Assembly: GCA_025403435.1 (NCBI GenBank)
Contig: CM046335.1
Location: forward strand, 4,803,101-4,867,100
DNA length: 64,000 nt
Direction: 5' to 3'
Source of the DNA: Artocarpus heterophyllus
Taxonomy: Eukaryota; Streptophyta; Magnoliopsida; Rosales; Moraceae
Of this stretch, positions 9,941 to 22,549 are shown piece after piece (the first letter of the stretch is position 1; the number at the start of each line of letters is the position of its first letter). The notes beneath the pieces were generated by a model. It saw nothing but the letters and a program-made list of their open reading frames with translations, was not told the origin of the DNA and ran no database searches. A program made the position numbers and the translations under genes.

Positions 9941-10555
9941 GACTAAGAGAAATAACATGAATCAAAAGAATAAAAAAAATAACATTGAACACAATAATAA
10001 TAGTAAAAAAATTATATATCACCTAATTTACCCTTGCGGGCCTAATATAGCTCCAACTTCCTACCCTCTCCCTTATCGTGTTTTTCTCTTATACCAATCA
10101 AGCTCTAAAATTTCTGCACATCTATCCTAAAAAAGAAAAAAAAAATCTACAAACATCATGTATCATCCTGTAAAATAAACTAGTGTTTAAAAAACAAAAA
10201 CAAAAAAAAAAAAAGAAAAAACTTTCTTTTAGCCAAAAACCAAAAAAAATGAAAAAAAACTTTAACACGTTAATGAAAGTTTGATGGCCGCGGGCATTCA
10301 TTCACAAAATAATAGTAACAACAAGAAAGCCAACCTTATTTAATTCTATAAATTTTAATTTGTTATTAATAAAATAATAAGACTTAATTTAAAAAATATA
10401 TTATATATTAAATTAAAATTTATAATTTTATAAATAGTAAAGTGCTAACTGAGAATGATTTTTCCAACAATAATCAACAGAGTCAGCGGCAGATCCTTTC
10501 ATTTTCATTTTCATTTTTACTTTCATTTCCACCATTGATATTATGGTCAGACCAT
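9941..10555. other. AT-rich intergenic stretch
   Basis: No gene or coherent element is seen. The stretch is A-rich (10130-10260) and AT-rich (10330-10440) and lies between the old LTR remnant and the bHLH promoter region. Confidence 0.6.
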
Positions 10556-10722
10556 TAAGGGTGTTTGGTTGTGGTGAGAATCACTTAATTTTCATCATAA
10601 TTTTAGTTATGAACAATGTAAAACTCTTATATGCTACCGTAACAATAAAAAAATATACTACAGTGTAAAACTCTCACATGCTACAGTAAAAGTGGTTCCC
10701 ACCGCATTTCTAAATACCCTAT
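10556..10722 (+). mobile_element. Short MITE-like element, copy 1 of a three-copy family
   Basis: Begins GGGTGTTTGG and ends in a degenerate ATACCCTA. It contains CTACAGTGTAAAACTCTCAC, also seen at about 47275 and, reversed and diverged, in 42347-42494. No coding capacity. It sits about 300 bp before the bHLH start codon, so it may be part of that gene's promoter. Confidence 0.55.
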
Positions 10723-11021
10723 AAAATGCTAATGCCATGAAAGACAAAATGGCATCGACATGTAATTCTTCCCAAAAACAACCCTTTTTTGGAGAAGAAA
10801 AACATTTTTAACCAGGACAAAGCCCCCTTCGCTTTCCGTCTTCCTTCGTCTCTTCGTTCTCAGTACTTTGCGAGTAAAAGAGAAAGGACAAAAAAATAGA
10901 AAAATAAAAAAAGAAAAACGACAACAACTTGGATTTCTCTCTCTTGCATGTAGAAGTAGATGCTCTTCGAAACCCTCAGAACTCCTCAACCAAACTCGGC
11001 TTCTTCTTCTTCTCCATTTTC

Positions 11022-14000
11022 ATGGCGAACAACCCTTCCGAGACTCCGGCCGACGATTTCCTCGAGCAGATTCTCGGTTTCCCCTCCTTCGCCTCCGCCG
11101 ACAGCAACTTGTCAGTAGGCGACGGCGGCGGAGTGGCCGGAGCGCCGCCCGGTCCGATGATGCTGCAGCTCAGCTCCGGCGACGGCTCGGGACACATGCC
11201 CGCAGTGGGTGGCGGCGGGTTCCCTGGATCGGTGTTTCCGCTGGGGTTGAGCTTGGAGCAGGGGAAAGCTGGGTTTTTGAAGCCCGATGAGGCGTCCGGG
11301 AGCGGGAAGCGATTTCGAGACGACGTTGTTGACGGTAGAGCATCGTCTGTGAAGAATGTAAGGCTACAGTGGTTATGTTTTTCCTCTTTTTCGTTTGAAT
11401 TGGCTTGCTTGAAATGATTTAATTGGAGAGGAAATGGAAATTTTGATTTTTTAAAATTGTGTTTGTGTTTCATTTCTTGCTTTGAAATCAGGGAGGTTGA
11501 CAAGTTGTGTTGGAATCGAGTGAGGAGTTATTTATTTATTTATTTTTGGGTCGACTTGTTTGATAGCGATGAAACAGAGAGGGGTGGGTTAGAAGAAAGA
11601 AGAGCAGTTATTTGAAGCTTGTAAGAAGTTTGGTTTTTGTGTGGAGAGATTATTAGGTTGACAACGGAATTTTAATTGTGAGGAAGAACAAAAAAATGGC
11701 ATTATTTGAGAGGAAAAGGGGAAAATGGGGTGAGCTTGAGAGCAAAGCGGAGCAGGTAAAGAGTCATGGGTTTGCAAGTTATTCTTGAATGTAATTTCAC
11801 GGCAAAGTTCTAATGCTTTGTTGTTGCTTTCTCTCTTTACATATGAGTTTAATATCTACATGTCAGATAAAGAAATATGAGTAACGGTTTAAAACTGTAT
11901 GTTTACATCTTTTACCGAGGTGATCTTTTTTTTTTTTTGGCTAGTGTGAATTATGGTCTTCATGAATGTGAATCGACTAAATTAGTTAACCTCTTTTTTT
12001 GTTTTTTGGTTGTGATGGGGAAAGGATGTGGTATTTCAAAAGTAGAGTGTGTTTAGTGGAAGTAGTTCTTGGTGATGAACCTTCTGCGTTTATGCAGGTG
12101 TACCATGGACAACCAATTCCTGCTACTGTTGTCCCACATGCGCCGGCAATGCGACCAAGGATTCGGGCCAGACGAGGACAGGCCACAGATCCTCACAGCA
12201 TCGCTGAGCGGGTAAGGTTGATGCAAGATAACAAACCATTGAGATTTTATGGAAATAGTATCCAGGCTATAATTTGATATTATTGACTTTTACTATTTTA
12301 TGTTCATTCTTTTCCTTTCCCTTAAGGTTATGATGGAATCATTCTTGGTTTTCACTTTCTGGTGCAGTTGCGTCGAGAAAGAATAGCAGAACGAATCAGG
12401 GCATTGCAGGAGCTTGTTCCTAGCGTCAACAAGGCAAATGACTCTCCTTTCTCTGTCTTTTATCGTTAGTCACAGAATGGATTTGTTTTTGCATCGAGTC
12501 TTGAGGAACCTGCATTTCTTTATTTACGTGAACTTCTATGCAACCCCTTGGTCCTCAAATTGGGAGAGTAGGTTCTTGCAGACGTTCAATCTGGAGAAAA
12601 ACAAAATTTTTAAGGCTCGGATGAGAATCTATTTGTGTTTGTTTGTGTGTCCTTATTGGGTTTTTCTTTTTCTTATGTTAGAAGTCAACGAGTTGTTTAC
12701 TTAGGCACTCCTTTACTTCCGAAGATACTCTATACCTCAAAATGGTCTCTTGTGGGACTCAATTGAACTTTGTTCCCTATAATTGTGAGACTATGAACCT
12801 ATTTGCAACCATCATTTTCACAATATACCTATTTGCAACTTCATAAGCTTTCCGCCTAATTGGACAAGTAATAAGGAATTGTCCATCCACATGTCTGTTG
12901 CTATTGTTTGACTTTCTTAGTGGTGATTGACTTATTAAAAACAGTGGATATTATGAGATTGATCTGATAGCATGCTTCGTCTGACTTTGTGGTGAACTGT
13001 TCTTCTTTAGCCAATTTGGTTAATTACATACTTGGAACCTTTTGCAATTTGTCAGTGGTGGGGACATAAGAAGATTTTTTTTTTTCAGTGATAAACTTAC
13101 TCCTCTAGGCTCATGTTACACGTTATCAATCCTGGTTTGATATTTTTTAGCGACATCTAGGAACATGTGATTTTCAACCCTAGTTTACGTGGTATATTAT
13201 TATGGCAATGTTGTTGAAGTGCTGGTGATTCGTAGAAGCTGTTAGATAGTGATGGGCTGGATATATCAACTGCAGTGGTCTTTTTTATTCAGTACATATT
13301 TCCATCTTCATAGGATAAACTTTTACAACCTTCTTGTTTGATCAGACGGATAGAGCTGCCATGCTTGATGAAATTGTGGATTATGTGAAGTTCCTAAGGC
13401 TTCAAGTAAAGGTAAATATTTTTTTTCTCTTATTATATGCATGTTATGTAGTTATGCTCATGGATAGTATGAAGCCTTTGTTATATGGGAATGTTTCTGC
13501 TGGCCAAGAAGGTTGATCCTTTATTCTTGCCATCATTACTTTGAACAACTCAGCTAAAAATGTCAGAATGGGAATAGCCTGTGTCCCTGTCGATTACCCT
13601 TTAAAATTGTATTTATTCACTGCCTCATTTTTGTGGTTACCCGTCTAATCAATGCCATCTGTTCCTAAAACCGTGTTTATCTTCAGTCTTTACTAGAAAC
13701 AGGGTAAACCAGATGAGACAGATAATCTTCGCGACCCTTGCTTAATTTTGTTTCACCAGATGAGGCAGATAATGTTCATTACCATTGCGTAATTTTGTTT
13801 CCGTTCAGTTATGCTTGTGCAACACCTTAGAGGCTTTTTTTGCCTTCTTTTTATTTTTTTTTGCGGTAATTTCTCTCGAGGGATTGGTCAAACAAATGGG
13901 AAATGGCTGTTCTGATTTGTGAGGAGGTAGGACAGGATAGAGATGGGGCTTAAAGTCAATTCTGATAATCATATCAGCATAAGAAAAGTGCTTTGTTATT

Positions 14001-14445
14001 TTTTGAATATTTTGCTTATCTGCTTTACAGGTTTTAAGCATGAGTAGATTGGGCGGAGCTGGTGCGGTTGCACCACTTGTAACGGACATTCCACTATCAT
14101 CTGTTGAGGTATTAAATATAAAGATGATGTATTTTTTTTTTTTTTTTTATAAATTTATTTCATTCCTTTGTCCTTCCAGAAACTAATGGCTGGTGCTGCT
14201 TCTTTTCACTTCAGGAAGAGGGTAGTGAAGGTGGGAGAAATCAACCGGCATGGGAGAAGTGGTCTAATGATGGAACGGAACGACAGGTTGCAAAGCTTAT
14301 GGAGGAAAATGTTGGGGCTGCAATGCAGTTCCTTCAATCAAAGGCTCTTTGCATCATGCCCATTTCACTGGCTTCGGCAATCTACCATTCCCAACCACCT
14401 GACACCTCCAGTGTTGTCAAGCCTGAAACAAACCCCCCTTCATAG
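11022..14445 (+). CDS. UNE12: bHLH transcription factor, UNE12-like
   Basis: Six coding exons: 11022-11357, 12098-12211, 12368-12433, 13346-13411, 14031-14108 and 14215-14445, giving 296 residues. The N-terminus has [13 protein letters not shown] and GLSLEQGK blocks typical of this subfamily. The bHLH domain spans about residues 143-195, with basic-region His145, Glu149 and Arg153 (the H-E-R set for E-box binding), then helix-loop-helix [21 protein letters not shown]. The C-terminal conserved tail includes [20 protein letters not shown] and a final ETNPPS. Exon phases agree and the start is the first ATG in frame with the conserved N-terminus. The relatives UNE12, bHLH7 and LRL proteins are nuclear dimeric regulators with roles in fertilisation, defence or root hairs; assignment to UNE12 rather than a close paralogue is inferred. 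The third intron (12434-13345) begins GC instead of GT. Confidence 0.93.
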
Positions 14446-15967
14446 ACCTCTTTAATGGGGTAAGCGTTTCTATAGGTTCCAAAGGAAAAGAAGGGAAACA
14501 AACAAAAAACGAAAAAAAAAAAAATTCGGTGGATGCTCCCGGGTCCAATGTCTTGTTTGTCCTGATCTAACCCCCATATTTAGTTGCTTCAAAATGCTAT
14601 CAGTGTCAGATGCCATAGTAGTTGCTTTTTCCTTTCTTTCGACTTCTTTTTTCAAAACAGGGTTCGATGTCAATGCCCTAAAAAATGCAAGCAGGCCCTC
14701 CATGCTTAGCCAATTCCAAGTAAAAGGAGAAGAATTGTCAAAGCTCACTTGATATGATCTTCTTTTTTGTATCAATGGGTGGGGTTAGTGGGAAATGATG
14801 GAAGCACTTTCTTAGTGGGGCTCTCATTTTTTTGGTATAGTGGGCTGTGGGACCTGTTAAAAGGCATAGAGTGAGTACATAATACATATATATATATATA
14901 TATGTATTTATCATAATGATGTATTTTAGAAGAATGTAATGCAAGGTGACCTAGTTAATGGTTGCTAGTTTGAAATGTTTGGGCATATCAAGTTAAGTAG
15001 AAAAATGCTGGTGGGTTAAGAGGGTCAGTAGGCTGTGTTTCCAAAAGTAATTCGGACTTATTTGTATCTTCTTCTCGTGAATCATTATTGGAGGTTAATC
15101 ATTGGAGAGAAAAAGAGTCCGTGTAGTGTGGTCTTTGGGAGCCTACTTCGGCCCAAAAAAGTGGGTGTGAAATGCAGAATTTACTTTCTTGCTTTTCTTG
15201 CTTTACACTGCAGGAGCCTAGGGAACTAGTGAAAAGGGGTTCTTAATTGGTATGCATTTTACTAAATCATGTCAAACAAAAACTAACGGACTATGGGTGT
15301 AAGTTGTTGCACCACACTTACTTCTAATGTTAACACAGTTTTTTTCTCCCACACGCTAAAGAATAATCAATATTAAGACGTTGGTGTGAAACGAATCAAT
15401 ATACAGGATACGTGTACGCCTTGTTAATAAATATATAAAGGGGGTCCAAGTTAGGTGAAAGAATAAAAGAAGGGGCATAAATATATTGTGGCATGGGGTT
15501 ACCGCATACATAGGAGCTAAGAGAGAGAGGGAAAGGAGAAAGAAATCAAGATTGAAATTTGAAACGTCAAGCTAGTGGTTTCTCGGCACTCTCTTTTGTT
15601 TTTTCCTTTTCTTTTTGGGTGTGGATCATAATTACCACTAGGAAAAAAATTTCAAATCTCAAGTCACGTGAGATTGTGTGGATCAAGATATCCTAAAATA
15701 ATCTACTAACTTTAATCTTCTATTCTTTCTCACCCTCCTTGCCTCCCCCTTCTTGCGTTGTGCTGTTGGCCGTGAGAAGATCCCCTCCCAACGCGGGGAG
15801 ATCGACGATCACCGGCTTTTTTTCCCATGATTTTTGTGTTTTTGGGTTTTTTTGTGGCTCTTGTGTGTGTGTCTCTGTTTTTCTCAGCGAAAAAAAGTTG
15901 TTGTAGTACTATTGATCAGTATCAGTAGCGTTATCTTCCAACAAACGATTATGAAGTACGCCGCTTC
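14446..15967 (+). other. bHLH 3' flank and intergenic region
   Basis: Presumed 3' UTR follows the stop. A short (TA)n tract lies near 14884-14904. A GA/CT-rich stretch (15520-15790) looks promoter-like, but no gene follows it. No other feature is supported. Confidence 0.5.
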
Positions 15968-16481
15968 CGTTTAGTAAATGGATTCGAATTAATGATTTGA
16001 TTTGAGTTGTATGATTTAAATTATGATTTGAATTAAGTGATTTGAATTATTATCCAAAATGATGTTTGGATATGCATTTAAGTTTTGATATAAATATGGA
16101 ATAAAATTAAAATTTGTGTTTAAAGAGGTAGTAAAAATAATTTTTAATTTATCAACAAGTCTAATAAAATCTTAATGTTAATGATCCTTAAAAAATGCAA
16201 TATAGATCTTAATTTATTCCTCTCCTTACTAGCAACACAGTGAAAAAAGAATCATATCAATTGGATATCAAATGAAAAAGTTATGATTTTTTTTTTCAAA
16301 ATATAAGAAAAAATAATTTTAATTTTTACTGTAACAAAGATATCTGAGTATCAAGAGTTTAGGGGTCAAACCCCTAAACTCTGAAAAAAATTCTTGATAC
16401 TCATTTGATTCAGATTTTAAGAGAAACAAATATATATCTAAAAAATTTTAATGCTTGAATTCAAATTTGAATCCATTAAGC
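15968..16481 (+). mobile_element. Non-autonomous DNA transposon (MITE-like), copy A
   Basis: Starts CGTTTAGTAAATGGATTCGA and ends near AATTTGAATCCATTAAGC, a degenerate inverted repeat. About 380 bp of it matches the reverse complement of 60700-61092 with moderate divergence, including TTAAGTTTTGAT and AATATTGCAT-type blocks. It has no reading frame. Confidence 0.62.
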
Positions 16482-16655
16482 AAAAGAAATACATAAACAA
16501 AGATGCCCAACAACCTTTGACGATGACGACAAAATGTTACCGTAGGATATTGACAATCGTCGGCTAGCTATCACTAGTTGCCAAAATTGTAAATATTATA
16601 GCAAGATACCTCGGAGCATCATATACCGAAATTTTTAGTGTCACAACGCAATAGC

Positions 16656-17373
16656 TAAGGGTGAACAAAGGGCGGTTTGACGGTTTTTTAGGCGGGTGCG
16701 GGTCGGTTTTTTTAAATGGCGGGTTGGCGATTAACCAACCCACAAACTGCCCGTGGAATGGCAGGCGGTTTCGGTTTGGGGGCGGGCGGTGCGGGCGGGT
16801 GGGCGGGTTGGGTCTACACTAATGTACAATATAATTTTTTGAGCTCTTTTTTATTAAAAAAAAAGTGAAGAAAATTTGTAGAAAATATAAGATGATAATG
16901 TATGAAGCATTCTTAACAACAACCAAGTTTGACACCTAAAGACAATGACCATATTCACAACAAATTAAGAAACATAATCATTCATTGCAACAAGAAACAT
17001 CAACTACAGATGAAGTGATGAACAAAGTCAAGAATTATTGTTCTTCCATAAACCTGTTCATTGGGTTCGAAAATAACAGGATATTACATATGAAATGATG
17101 AACAAAGTCAAGTGTTCTTTTTCTTTTTAAGGAGTAAGGAGTGGGGGAGGTTTAGATTAGGATTTTTTTTTTATTTTTTTAAGAATTAGGCGGGCGGGTT
17201 CGGGTTGAATCCATCCCCTAAAATTTAAAACCGTACCCGCCCGTCAACATATATAGGCGGACGGGTTGAACCCGCCAATGGGCGTGTTGAACCCGCAGAG
17301 TCCTTTTTTTTCAGGCGGACCGAGCACGGGTGTGGGCGACCGGCGGTTACAGGACGGTTTTTGTGCACCCCTA
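16656..17373. mobile_element. Non-autonomous hAT-type element with 8-bp target duplication
   Basis: Ends are TAAGGGTGAACAAA (left) and TTTGTGCACCCCTA (right), which are imperfect inverted repeats. They are flanked by GCAATAGC (16648-16655) and GCAATACC (17374-17381), an 8-bp duplication with one mismatch, the size made by hAT transposases. The subterminal 150 bp on both sides are packed with GGCGGGT-type repeats, as in Ac-like elements. The interior is AT-rich, with no transposase. Confidence 0.82.
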
Positions 17374-17644
17374 GCAATACCTCTAGGTACCGTGCTATTA
17401 CACATGCAGTTATCAATGATTTCTATTACCATCTTATCATGACATTACCAAAGGTGCTCTTTGTATTCCAAAATCCGGTGGAATCAATTTTTTGTAATTC
17501 TATTTCTCCTGATACAAATCAATTCTAGGCATGAATTTGTTATGGGGCTTTTTACACGAACAACAAAATCTTAATAGTGAATTGAAATACAGCGAAATTT
17601 TCAAAATATTGTCAATGTGGAAAATTCATATTAGATGAAAATTA
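17374..17644. other. Short unique spacer between hAT element and copia element
   Basis: No gene is seen. It ends with AATTA (17640-17644), the left target duplication of the copia element. Confidence 0.7.
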
Positions 17645-18115
17645 TGTTATTTTTTAATTTATTTATTATTATTTATTTGATTTTTTAAATGATAATAAAT
17701 AAATAAAAATAAATTTAAGTGGTCCAATGACACGTATTTTCTAAAGGGTGTCAACCAAAGGGTATTCAGAACTGTTATAACGCTTCAGAAAAAATACATT
17801 TTTTCATGAAAGGTAACATACACCCTGATGGTAGGTGTCTATAAATATCACGTTAAAGAGGGTCCCTAAGTCTATGCAATTTTTCAGAAATACATCATCT
17901 CTAAAATTGCAGAAGGTTTAGAAGATTCTTTTTCTTTCACAAGTTTTGTTTCTTCAGGAATTCTTTTCAGAAAAACTCTCCATTCATTAATCAGATTATC
18001 AATGGCTGGATGTCAGTTTTCGTTCTATACGTTTCCGCATTTAGATGATTTTCATGCAATGTGGTTTATGCATATATGAAAATCATAACTCTGTTTATAT
18101 GTAAATAATCTTACA
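17645..18115 (+). repeat. 5' LTR of copia element
   Basis: A 471-bp repeat TGTTAT...CTTACA, matching 31709-32178 with scattered substitutions and small indels. Confidence 0.95.
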
Positions 18116-18378
18116 TTTGGTATCAAGAGCGTAGTTTTTTCTCTGCCTTGATATATCTGAATTGAGTTTTTCAAAATACTCAAAACTTTGTTGAATTTGA
18201 AATCTAAAACCAACGTTAGAAATCATTAGGAAATTGATTTTCTAACATTTTTGGGTTTTAAAAACATCAATTTTGGTACCCATAAGGTATAGAAACAATC
18301 GGGTCTGCAATTGGACCCATTTGGGTCAAATTTGGGCGAAGAATACCCGAATAACGAGAAAAATCGAAATCAAGGGCC

Positions 18379-18547
18379 AAAAACGACATGTCGTTTTGGC
18401 GCCTTGAGACCGCATTGCTGACCTTAAAACGACATGTTGTTTTTCATAATGAAAAACGACACGTCGTTTCACTGAAAGGGGGTGGCCATTCTTGTCAAAA
18501 CGACACGTCGTTTTCGGGGCTTGATGCCCAAACGATATGTCGTTTTT
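18379..18547 (+). repeat. Five palindromic AAACGACANGTCGTTT boxes in the copia leader
   Basis: Self-complementary units lie at about 18381-18396, 18426-18443, 18454-18469, 18497-18514 and 18530-18547. Centres are CATG, CACG or TATG. Several keep an ACGT core and could bind bZIP proteins or fold as hairpins in the RNA. They sit between the primer site and gag. Confidence 0.8.
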
Positions 18548-19271
18548 TAGGCATGAAAAATAATAAAAAAAAATCCAAAAAAAATTTTTTTTTCCTCAAA
18601 TTTTTAATTTGGGTATTTTGGAAAATTGTTTTCTTTTTAATAAATCTAAAATTAATTATAATGAAATCTAAAATTTTATTATTTATATTTAAATAAAATT
18701 TTAGCAATTAATTTTAGATATGTTATTGAATTTATGCATAATTTATTTTGCATGTATTCTTTAGTTGTTATTCCTTTTAATACATGTAAATTTATGAATA
18801 TTTTATGCATGAAAATTAAATGTCTTCAGTGATTTGCATAATTTTATTTAATTGAAGAGTAGTCACAACATCTTAAATTATATTAAAATTATACGTTAAG
18901 TTTTTAAATCACATTTAGTTAAACGGACATTAATTGTAACTAATTATGTTTAGTATAGTGAAATTTATCCCACAGGAAATTTTGTTATATTAAATATGAT
19001 TGGTTAGGATGAAATATTGAACTATTTTCTTAATTTACCCACAGAAATTAAGAAATGGAATATAGTTTAATAGTTTGATCATATGGTTATATGTGAATCA
19101 ATGTGAATTAGAAACTTAGCCCACAGGCAGTTTTTATGTCATATGATTCATATTTTTTGTTGCATGATTTACATTGGTAAAACATGACATATAGTTATTA
19201 GCTTTAAATTTTGTGACATGAGCATGTATGTTTGATGTATTACAGTAATTCAACCTGTTAATTTATCTAAT

Positions 19272-20094
19272 ATGAAATGTGATGTTCATGAGCTTAAAGG
19301 TGATAACTATAAAGTTTGGAAGGAGAGGATTCTCCTTCATTTGGGGTGGATAGACATTGACTATGCCATAAGGAAAGATGAACCGCCCTCTATCATTAAG
19401 ACCAGCACTCCAGATGATGTTAGTCGATATGAAAAATGGGAGCGATCCAATAGTCTCTCAGTTATGTTCATAAAGACTAAGATCTGTGCTGGGATTAGGG
19501 GTTCGGTTGATCAATATGACAATGTCCGAGCATTACTGAAGGCTATTGATGAGCAATTTGAGTCTTCAGATAAGGCATTGGCAAGCACCCTGATAATGCA
19601 GTTTTCATCCTTGAAGCTTACCGGTATTGAAGGCGTACGTGAGCATATCATGCGCATGAGGGATATTGCGGCTCAATTGAAGATACTTGAGGTTGAGATG
19701 TCTGATTCGTTCCTAGTACATTACATTCTGAACACTCTACCCTCTGAGTATGGTCCCTTTAAGATCTCCTATAACACATAAAGACAAATGGTCAATTAAT
19801 GAGCTATTGACCATGTGTGTTCAGGAGGAGGAAAGACTCATCATGGAAGAGGGAGAGAAAGTAAATTTGGCAACCCAGGGTAATAAGAAAAAGTCTCAGA
19901 CCAAGCAAAAGGGGAAAGGCAAGGCTCCTGCCCAGCCGGATATTAAGAAGGAGTTTAAGTGCTTCTTTTGTAAGAAGAAGGGGCACGTAAAGAAAGACTG
20001 CTCTAAATTCTGGGAATGGCTTGATAAGAAAGGTACTCAACTCTCACTTGTCTGTTATGAATCCAATATGATTGATGTTAATTATAACACATGA
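19272..20094 (+). pseudogene. gag: copia gag (UBN2-type with zinc knuckle), frameshifted
   Basis: The first frame (19272-19781) encodes the capsid-like part beginning with ELKGDNYKVWKERI. A one-base slip near 19770-19785 moves the rest to another frame (19782-20094). That part holds basic Lys-rich sequence and a CX2CX4HX4C zinc knuckle (CFFCKKKGHVKKDC). A TGA stop follows where Trp is expected just before the protease. It would assemble virus-like particles if intact. Confidence 0.88.
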
Positions 20095-21402
20095 TGGATT
20101 GATTCCGGTTCTACAATCCATGTTACCAATTCCCTACAGGGATTGGAAAACCTGCGGAAGCCAATGGGAAGTGTGCAGTGGAAATAAAATGCGCTCACAT
20201 GTGGAGGCTATAGGAACGTGCAAACTGATTTTAAGCAGTGGCTTTATTTTGTATTTGGAAAAGACATTCTATATTCCTAATTTTTCTAGAAATTTAATTT
20301 CAGTTTCCAGACTTGTATCAGTTGGATATTCCTTTAAATTTTTAGAATCTTCTTTCAATTTGTTTTATAAATATGATTTTATTGGATATGGTACTTTGTC
20401 TGATGGTCTTTTTCGTCTTAATTTGCAAAATGATGCCAATTATACTACTATGCACGTTCATGAAAATGTTGGTATTAAGCGATGTGTTATAAATGATGAA
20501 TCCTCTATGTTGTGGCATCGGAGATTGGGACATATCTCCATTGAGAGAATTAAAAGATTAGTAAATGATGGAGTACTCAGTGCTTTAGATTTTACTGATT
20601 TTGATACTTGTGTGGACTGCATTAAGGGTAAGCAGACCAACAAGTCAAAGAAGGGTGCCAAGAGGAGTTCTGATTTATTAGAAATCATACATACAGATAT
20701 TTGTAGTCCAGACATGGACACTTACTCTCAAAGGTACTTCATCTCCTTCATAGATGACTACTCACGGTACATGTATCTCTACTTGCTTAAAAATAAAAAT
20801 GAAGCACTAGATGCTTTTAAGGTCTTTAAAGCAGAAGTAGAGAAACAATGCGGAAAGCAAATTAAGATCGTGAGATCGGATAGAGGTGGAGAGTACTACG
20901 GTAGATACACTGAGTATGGACAAGCACCTGGTCCATTTGCTAAGTTTCTGCAAGAACATAGGATTGTTGCCTAATACACTATGCTGGTTCTCCATATCAG
21001 AATGGTGTAGCTGAAAGAAGAAACTAAACATTAATGGACATGGTACGAAGTATGATTGCTAGCTCCAAACTTCCTGAGTTCTTATGGACTGAAGCTCTTA
21101 AGACGGCAGTGTACATATTGAACCGAGTTCCAACCAAGGCTGGTCCCAAGACGCCTTTTGAGTTATTCAAAGGTTGGAAACCGAGTTTGCGACATGTACG
21201 CGTTTGGGGATGCCCGTTAGAGGTAAGAGTTTATAATCCACAAGAGAAAAAGCTAGACCCAAGGACCATAAGTGCAAATTTTGTTGGTTATGCTGAACGA
21301 TTTAAGAGATACAGATTTTATTATCCATCTCATAGTACTAGATTTGTGGAATCAAGGAATGCAAAATTTCTTGAGAATGACTTAATTAGTGGGAGCGATT
21401 GA
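20095..21402 (+). pseudogene. pol: copia protease and integrase, broken by frameshifts and stops
   Basis: The protease motif WIDSGSTIHVT follows the stop at 20092-20094. A frameshift around 20165-20190 leads into the GAG-pre-integrase zinc finger (LWHRRLGH ... CVDC) and the integrase core with HTDIC and RSDRGGEY acidic residues. A further frameshift near 20975 and a stop near 21027 precede the rest of integrase (ending VGYAERFKRYRFY). These lesions rule out function. Confidence 0.88.
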
Positions 21403-22549
21403 TGCTGAAATACTGTTCCTGAGAAAGATCATACAGATGCTCAACCTTCCACTTCTTATGATAGATTGATTGTTGTGCACAACACGCCTAAAGTTCAAAT
21501 GCGTGATGAATAACAACAAGTCATTCAAGTTCCACAGACTGCTGATCACGAAATATATCCAGTTGAATACCAGATACAGTAACCTATTGAACAGTTTGTT
21601 GAACAACATGCTCCTCAAGAGAATGTTGAACCAACATTAAGGAGATCTACTAGAGAAAAGCGATCGGCGATACCTAGTGACTATATTGTGTATCTACAAG
21701 AGTATGACTACAATGTTGGAGCCGAAAATGATCCTAAAACGTTTTCACAGGCCATAAGTTCTAAGGAATCTGACTTATGGTACAGTGCCATGAAAGATGA
21801 AATGGATTCTATGGCATCTAATAGAGTCTGGGATCTCGTTGAGTTGCCTAATGGTGTAAAAGCCATTGGATGTAAATGGGTCTTTAAAACAAAGAAAGAC
21901 TCATTGGGCAACATTGAGAGACATTAGGCAAGACTCGTTGCCAAAAGATTCACTCAAAGAGAAGGAATTGACTATACAGAGACTTTTTCTCCTGTATCTA
22001 AAAAGGATTCTCTTCGAGTCATTATGGCATTGGTTGCCCATTTTGATCTGGATTTGCACCAAATGGATGTGAAAACGGCCTTTCTTAATGGTGATCTAGA
22101 GGAAGAGGTTTACATGAAACAACCAGAAGGATTTTCCTCTAGTGATGGTGAGCATTTGGTCTGCAAGCTTGAGAAATCCATATATGGATTGAAACAAGCC
22201 TCTCGTCAGTGGTATTTGAAGTTCCATGACGTTATCTTTTCATTTGGTTTTGAATAGAATATCATGGATCAATGCATATACCAGAAGGTCAGTGGGAGTA
22301 GGATTTGTTTCCTTGTGCTATATGTGGATGACATATTACTTGCAACTAATGATAAGGGTTTGTCATATGAGGTGAAGCAATTTCTCTCAAAGAACTTTGA
22401 AATGAAGGATATGGGAGAGGCATCTTATGTCATTGGCATTAAGATCCATAGGGATAGATCTCGAGGCATATTGGGTTTGTCTCAAGAGACCTATATCAAC
22501 AAGGTTCTAGAGAGGTTTCGGATGAAAGATTGTTCACCAAGTGTAGCAC
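21403..22549 (+). pseudogene. pol: copia reverse transcriptase, 5' part, with stops
   Basis: WVFKTKKDSLGNIE, LHQMDVKTAFLNGDLEEEVY and the catalytic LYVDDILL (about 22318-22341) identify reverse transcriptase. In-frame stops occur near 21511, 21581, 21926 and 22255. The sequence is cut after residues PSVA by insertion of copy 2. Confidence 0.9.

Noticed and set aside
10976..11503. 175-codon minus-strand frame over bHLH exon 1
   Set aside because: Antisense shadow of the GC-rich first exon of the bHLH gene.
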